From Niveispirillum sp. (GTDB lineage Bacteria; Pseudomonadota; Alphaproteobacteria; Azospirillales; Azospirillaceae), in NCBI RefSeq assembly GCF_017996735.1, contig NZ_JAGOGJ010000068.1, forward strand, positions 1-35,125: a stretch of 35,125 nucleotides of DNA, read 5' to 3'. Each line of letters opens with the position of its first letter. Within the stretch, counting starts at the first letter, position 1. Made by a program: the position numbers and the translations under genes. Of this stretch, positions 31,707 to 35,125 are shown piece by piece. The notes beneath the pieces are model-generated. The model ran no database searches. It had not been told where the DNA came from and saw only the letters and a list, made by a program, of their open reading frames with translations.

Positions 31707-31735
31707 AAAGGCCCCGGTTTCATCCGGGGTCTTTT
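31707..31735 (+). terminator. Intrinsic terminator after pnp
   Basis: Stem GGCCCCGG / CCGGGGTC with a TTTCAT loop and a following TTTTC run. It also lies at the 3' end of the convergent binding-protein gene. Confidence 0.8.
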
Positions 31736-31764
31736 CTATTTGTCTATCCTTACTAGGCCCTTGA

Positions 31765-32736
31765 TCAGGGTTTCGGCAGGAAATTGAAATCCACGCCCTG
31801 GCGCCAGTCCAGGCCCGGCTTGTAGATGCCCAGTTCCACCATCTGCCTGGTGAAGGCTTCCCAGCGCTCCGGCGACATGGTGCCGATGCCGCGTGTCAGC
31901 GCATCGCCGCTTTCCACCAGCCCATATTCGATCATCTTCGTGCGTGAATAGGCCAGCGTCTCGTCATCCATTTCGGGATTATCGCGCTTGATCAGGGCGT
32001 TGGCGGCGGCCGGGTCGCCATGCAGATATTGTCGCCAGCCTTCGATGGAGGCTTCGACGAAGGCGCGCACCACCTCCGGCTTTTTCTGCGCCAGATCCTT
32101 GCGCACCATGATGGTGGCGGCATAGGACAGGTAGCCGTCATCGGCCAGCAGGAACACTTTCGGCTTGATCCCCCCCTTGCTGGCGCTCAGCGGTTCGGCC
32201 GTGGCATAGCCCTGCTGGATCGCCTGTTTGTTCACCAGGAACGGGGCGATGTTGAAGGTGTATTTGCGGATCTGCGTATCCTCGAACCCGTAGCGGGACT
32301 TGAGGTAGCGCCAGATCGTATGGACGGTGGGGTCGCCAATGGCGATCGGCTTGCCCTTCATGTCGGCCAGGCCATTCACATCCGGCCGGTCATGGGACAT
32401 CAGGATGACGGGGTCCTTCTGGAACAGGGCCGCCACCGTCACCACGGGTGCCCCCGCCTCCACCAGATTCAAGGTGAAATAGCCGTTGGACCCCATGGCC
32501 GCGTCGATGGCGCCGGCTGCCAGCAATTGCTGCGGGTCCATGCCTACGCCCCCCTGGCGCAGGGTCACATCCAGGCCCTTTGCCTTGTAAAGGCCGGCGG
32601 CGATGGCCTGATAGAACCCGCCATGTTCGGCCTGGGCCCGCCAGTCAGTGGCGAAAACCAGCCGTTCCTGCGCTGCCGCCGGCAGGGCCATGGCGGCCAA
32701 TGCCATGATCGAGAGCCAGAATTTCCGCCCCATCAT
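31765..32736 (-). CDS. NMT1/THI5-like ABC-type substrate-binding protein
   Basis: A 323-residue periplasmic binding protein. Signal peptide MMGRKFWLSIMALAAMA with cleavage after AAA-Q; no lipobox cysteine. The mature part starts with VFATDWRAQAEHGGFYQAIA and GLYKAKGLDVTLRQGG, the NMT1/THI5 pattern of proteins that bind pyrimidine, nitrate/sulfonate-type or other small ligands for an ABC importer. GMDPQQLLAAGAIDAAMG and DPVILMSHD follow as expected. The CCCFC motif of the fungal Thi5 enzyme is absent, so it is a transporter component. No permease or ATPase gene is adjacent, so it is an orphan here. The start has GGGGA eight bases upstream. Confidence 0.88.
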   Translation of the reverse strand: MMGRKFWLSIMALAAMALPAAAQERLVFATDWRAQAEHGGFYQAIAAGLYKAKGLDVTLRQGGVGMDPQQLLAAGAIDAAMGSNGYFTLNLVEAGAPVVTVAALFQKDPVILMSHDRPDVNGLADMKGKPIAIGDPTVHTIWRYLKSRYGFEDTQIRKYTFNIAPFLVNKQAIQQGYATAEPLSASKGGIKPKVFLLADDGYLSYAATIMVRKDLAQKKPEVVRAFVEASIEGWRQYLHGDPAAANALIKRDNPEMDDETLAYSRTKMIEYGLVESGDALTRGIGTMSPERWEAFTRQMVELGIYKPGLDWRQGVDFNFLPKP

Positions 32737-32856
32737 CCTGTTTCCCCTGCCTGCACCATTGATCCGGTATCTCAGGTAAGGGGAAGGGCAGGGTGGTGAC
32801 AAGCGCCGATTTCCGGTTGGGCGGGCGCTGGCGGCACCCGCCCAACCGTCGGAGGG

Positions 32857-34230
32857 TTACAGGTCGGTATCGCCGCGGGCCAGCACGCCCTCTCCGGCCG
32901 ACACGGCGATGATGCCGCCCGTGATCTCCACATCCTTCTCGGCCCGCACCTTGGCCGTGGCCAGGAAATAGCCATAGGCCGGCAGGAACATGGCCAGGAA
33001 GATCAGGGCGATGCCCGGATTGAACCAGCCCATCACCGCCAGGAAAAATACCGACAGGACCAGGGCGATGCCCGGAAAGACCGGGTAAAGCGGCGCCCGG
33101 AACGGGCGTTCCAGGGCCGGGTCGCTGGTCCGCAGCTTGAACAGGGCTGCCATGGAGATGATGTACAGAACCAGGGCGCCGAAGGCCGACATGGTGATCA
33201 GTTCCGCCGTCTTGCCCGACAGCAGCGCCACGATGCCGATGACGCCGCCCGCGATCAGGGCCCAGTGCGGCGTGGCGAATTTCGGATGCAGGGTCGACAG
33301 GAAGGCCGGCAGGTAACCCGCCCGCGCCAGGGCAAAGATCTGCCGGGAATAGCCCAGGATGATGCCGTGGAAGCTGGCCACGATGCCGAACAGGCCGATG
33401 GAGACCAGCATATGGGTCCAACCGCTATCCTTACCCACCACCACCGCCATGGCCTCCGGCAGCGGATAATCGACGCTGGAGAAATTGCGCCAGTCGCCGA
33501 CGCCGCCCGTCAGGAACATGACGCCCAGGGCCAGGACCACCAGGGTCCCGATGCCGGCGATATAGGCGACGGGGATGCTCTTTGTCGGGTCCTTGGCCTC
33601 TTCGGCGGCCATGGCCACCCCTTCGATCGCCAGATAGAACCAGATCGCGAAGGGAATGGCGGCCAGGACGCCGGCCAAGCCGAATTCCTCGTTATTGGCG
33701 ACAAAATTGCTGACGCTGAAGGACGGGGCCACCACGCCCATGAAGACCAGCAGTTCGACCACGGCCAGGACCGTGACGATCAGTTCGAATGCCGCCGCCT
33801 GTTTCACGCCCACGATGTTCAGTCCGACAAAGACCACATAGGCCGCGATGGCCACCGCCATCACAGGCACCGCCGGAAACATGAAATGCACATAGGCGCC
33901 CAGGGCCGCCGCGATGGCGGGCGGGGCGAAGACAAATTCAACCAGCGTCGCGTATCCGGCCACCAGACCGCCCAGGGGGCCGAACGCCTTGCGGCTATAG
34001 GCGAAGGGGCCGCCCGCCTGCGGGATGGCCGTGGTCAGTTCGGTGAAGGAAAAGATGAAGGTCGCATACATGGCCGTGACCAGCAGCGTGGCCCACAGGA
34101 AACCGATGGTTCCCGCTTCCTTCCAGCCATAGTTCCAGCCGAAATATTCGCCCGAGATCACCAGGCCCACGGCGATCCCCCACAGATGCACCGGCCCCAA
34201 TGCCTTTTTCAAACCCGTCACACCGCCCAT
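32857..34230 (-). CDS. eat: Ethanolamine permease (APC superfamily)
   Basis: A 457-residue permease with about 12 membrane helices. The N-terminus LKKALGPVHLWGIAVGLVIS, then SGEYFGWNYGW, FSFTELTTAIPQAGGPFAYS and LVEFVFAPPAIAAALGAY match the ethanolamine permease branch of the amino acid-polyamine-organocation superfamily. FYLAIEGVAMAAEEAKDPTK is the conserved mid-protein block. ATG at 34230 is preferred; it has a G-rich site just upstream, with GTG at 34233 possible, and a longer in-frame start at 34281 lacks one. No ethanolamine ammonia-lyase genes are in view. It is divergent from an MFS transporter. Confidence 0.88.
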   Translation of the reverse strand: MGGVTGLKKALGPVHLWGIAVGLVISGEYFGWNYGWKEAGTIGFLWATLLVTAMYATFIFSFTELTTAIPQAGGPFAYSRKAFGPLGGLVAGYATLVEFVFAPPAIAAALGAYVHFMFPAVPVMAVAIAAYVVFVGLNIVGVKQAAAFELIVTVLAVVELLVFMGVVAPSFSVSNFVANNEEFGLAGVLAAIPFAIWFYLAIEGVAMAAEEAKDPTKSIPVAYIAGIGTLVVLALGVMFLTGGVGDWRNFSSVDYPLPEAMAVVVGKDSGWTHMLVSIGLFGIVASFHGIILGYSRQIFALARAGYLPAFLSTLHPKFATPHWALIAGGVIGIVALLSGKTAELITMSAFGALVLYIISMAALFKLRTSDPALERPFRAPLYPVFPGIALVLSVFFLAVMGWFNPGIALIFLAMFLPAYGYFLATAKVRAEKDVEITGGIIAVSAGEGVLARGDTDL

Positions 34231-34537
34231 CACGCCCCCGCTTTGTCGGTGGGGCCATCGGCCCCGGTTGAAAGGATCCATGAACGGCCGGCCGTCGGCC
34301 CCTGGCAGGCGGACCGGATGGTGCGATGCAGCAATTTTCACGCCAACTTGGTTAACCGCACAATTGCTGGCGGTGGGGATGGGACCGGGGGACGCGGGTC
34401 GCCCATCGTTTGGGCAATCCCTGTTGCGTTGCATGAAACCTGGGCTGAAACATGTGGATTGATCGGGACTTGTGCATTGTTCGGTGGACGCACCCGGTTG
34501 GCGGCGCTATCAAGTCCGCAACGAATGCAACCCCCCG
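34231..34537. other. 307-bp divergent regulatory region between eat and the MFS gene
   Basis: No gene is supported. An inverted repeat CAGCAATT (34329-34336) / AATTGCTG (34362-34369) flanks a GGTTAACC palindrome; it could be an operator for either gene. No regulator gene lies next to it. Confidence 0.4.
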
Positions 34538-35125
34538 ATGGTGGAGCCGGCCCTGTCCGCCCTTACCGTGCAAGAACGCCGCGTGGCGTGGTTGATGACA
34601 TCGGTGCAGTTCGTCAGCGTGCTGTCCTTCATGGTCATCATGCCGCTTGGCCCGGACTATGCACCCGATCTGGGTATTGATACGGCGCGGGTCGGCTGGG
34701 TCATGGCGGCTTACACCTTGTCGTCGGCCCTGATCGGGCTGCTGGCAGCCATGGTGCTGGACCGGTTCGATCGCCGGCCCGCCCTGGGTATCTGCATGAT
34801 CGGCCTGGTTCTGTGCAATGTGGCGGCCGCCCTGTCCTTCGATCTGGCCAGCCTGTTGTCCGCCCGGGCCCTGGCCGGCCTGTTCGGCGGGCCGGCGGGC
34901 GCCCTGTCGGTGGCCATCGTGGCCGACAATGTGCCGCCGGAGCGGCGCGGCAAGGCCATGGGCATGGTGATGGGGTCATTGTCGATCAGTGCGGTTCTGG
35001 GCGGGCCCCTGGCCCTGGAACTGTCGCACCTGTTCGGCTGGCGCGTGCCGTTCCTGACGGTGGCGGGCATGGGGCTGGTGATCATCCTTGTGGCCGTGCG
35101 CCTGCTGGGGCCGCAGCGTGCGCAC
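34538..35125 (+). CDS. MFS transporter, N-terminal part
   Basis: The frame is open from ATG 34538 to the window end (196 residues). It shows six hydrophobic helices and the MFS motif-A-type loop between helices 2 and 3 (VLDRFDRRPALG), with the repeat-like helix 4-5 pattern SARALAGLFGGPAGALS and VPPERRGKAMGMVMGS. The start FVSVLSFMVIMPLGPDY is typical of DHA1-type multidrug or arabinose-efflux permeases. No clear ribosome site precedes the ATG, and the C-terminal half is missing, so substrate class is open. Confidence 0.85.
   Translation, partial: MVEPALSALTVQERRVAWLMTSVQFVSVLSFMVIMPLGPDYAPDLGIDTARVGWVMAAYTLSSALIGLLAAMVLDRFDRRPALGICMIGLVLCNVAAALSFDLASLLSARALAGLFGGPAGALSVAIVADNVPPERRGKAMGMVMGSLSISAVLGGPLALELSHLFGWRVPFLTVAGMGLVIILVAVRLLGPQRAH

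Overview
The window is high-GC chromosomal DNA from an alphaproteobacterium. The evidence is a dnaN-recF-gyrB replication cluster with alphaproteobacterial-type proteins, an rpsO-pnp pair, FdxB-type ferredoxin, ApaG and an ethanolamine permease. Protein style and gene set fit Rhodospirillales/Azospirillaceae (Azospirillum/Niveispirillum-like), but genus cannot be fixed from sequence alone. No rRNA, transposase, integrase or CRISPR array was seen. One tRNA (Gly, anticodon CCC) is present.

Layout. 1-622: 5' part of a secreted M3 peptidase (minus). 828-1625: PPK2 kinase, convergent with a hybrid histidine kinase (1800-4097, minus). The kinase is divergent from a stand-alone winged-helix DNA-binding protein (4357-4743). 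4850-6663: two translationally coupled CPBP-family membrane proteases. 6634-9531 (minus): a beta-propeller protein, then a tight ferredoxin-tenA-DMT exporter operon. 9715-11535: DUF885 metallopeptidase-like protein. 11959-17502: dnaN, a tiny low-GC ORF, recF and gyrB. 17610-21401: SAM methyltransferase, Lrp-type regulator (minus) and a ThDP-dependent enzyme. 21558-25040: an accessory two-gene locus. 25210-25283: tRNA-Gly(CCC). 25357-27696: GNAT, apaG, folE. 27753-28421 (minus): XRE regulator plus membrane protein. 28889-31629: rpsO, pnp. 31765-34230 (minus): NMT1/THI5-like binding protein and ethanolamine permease. 34538-end: start of an MFS transporter.

Two things stand out. First, 21558-25040 encodes a large protein with a degenerate P-loop-like N-terminal region, a long helical-repeat body and a C-terminal membrane anchor. 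It is coupled, with a 3-nt gap, to a TIR protein that keeps the SARM1-type DWxxxEI active-site segment. The pair lies on the 3' side of a tRNA gene and starts with AT-rich DNA. I infer a candidate NAD-depleting immune or cell-suicide module, which I cannot match to a named system. Second, a family of ~120-170 bp multi-hairpin repeats occurs at three loci (1626-1801, 11531-11775 in tandem, 14712-14845). Each copy begins at or inside the stop codon of a gene. Its last stem covaries while a GGAT loop stays fixed, which is the signature of a structured RNA or structured-ssDNA element.
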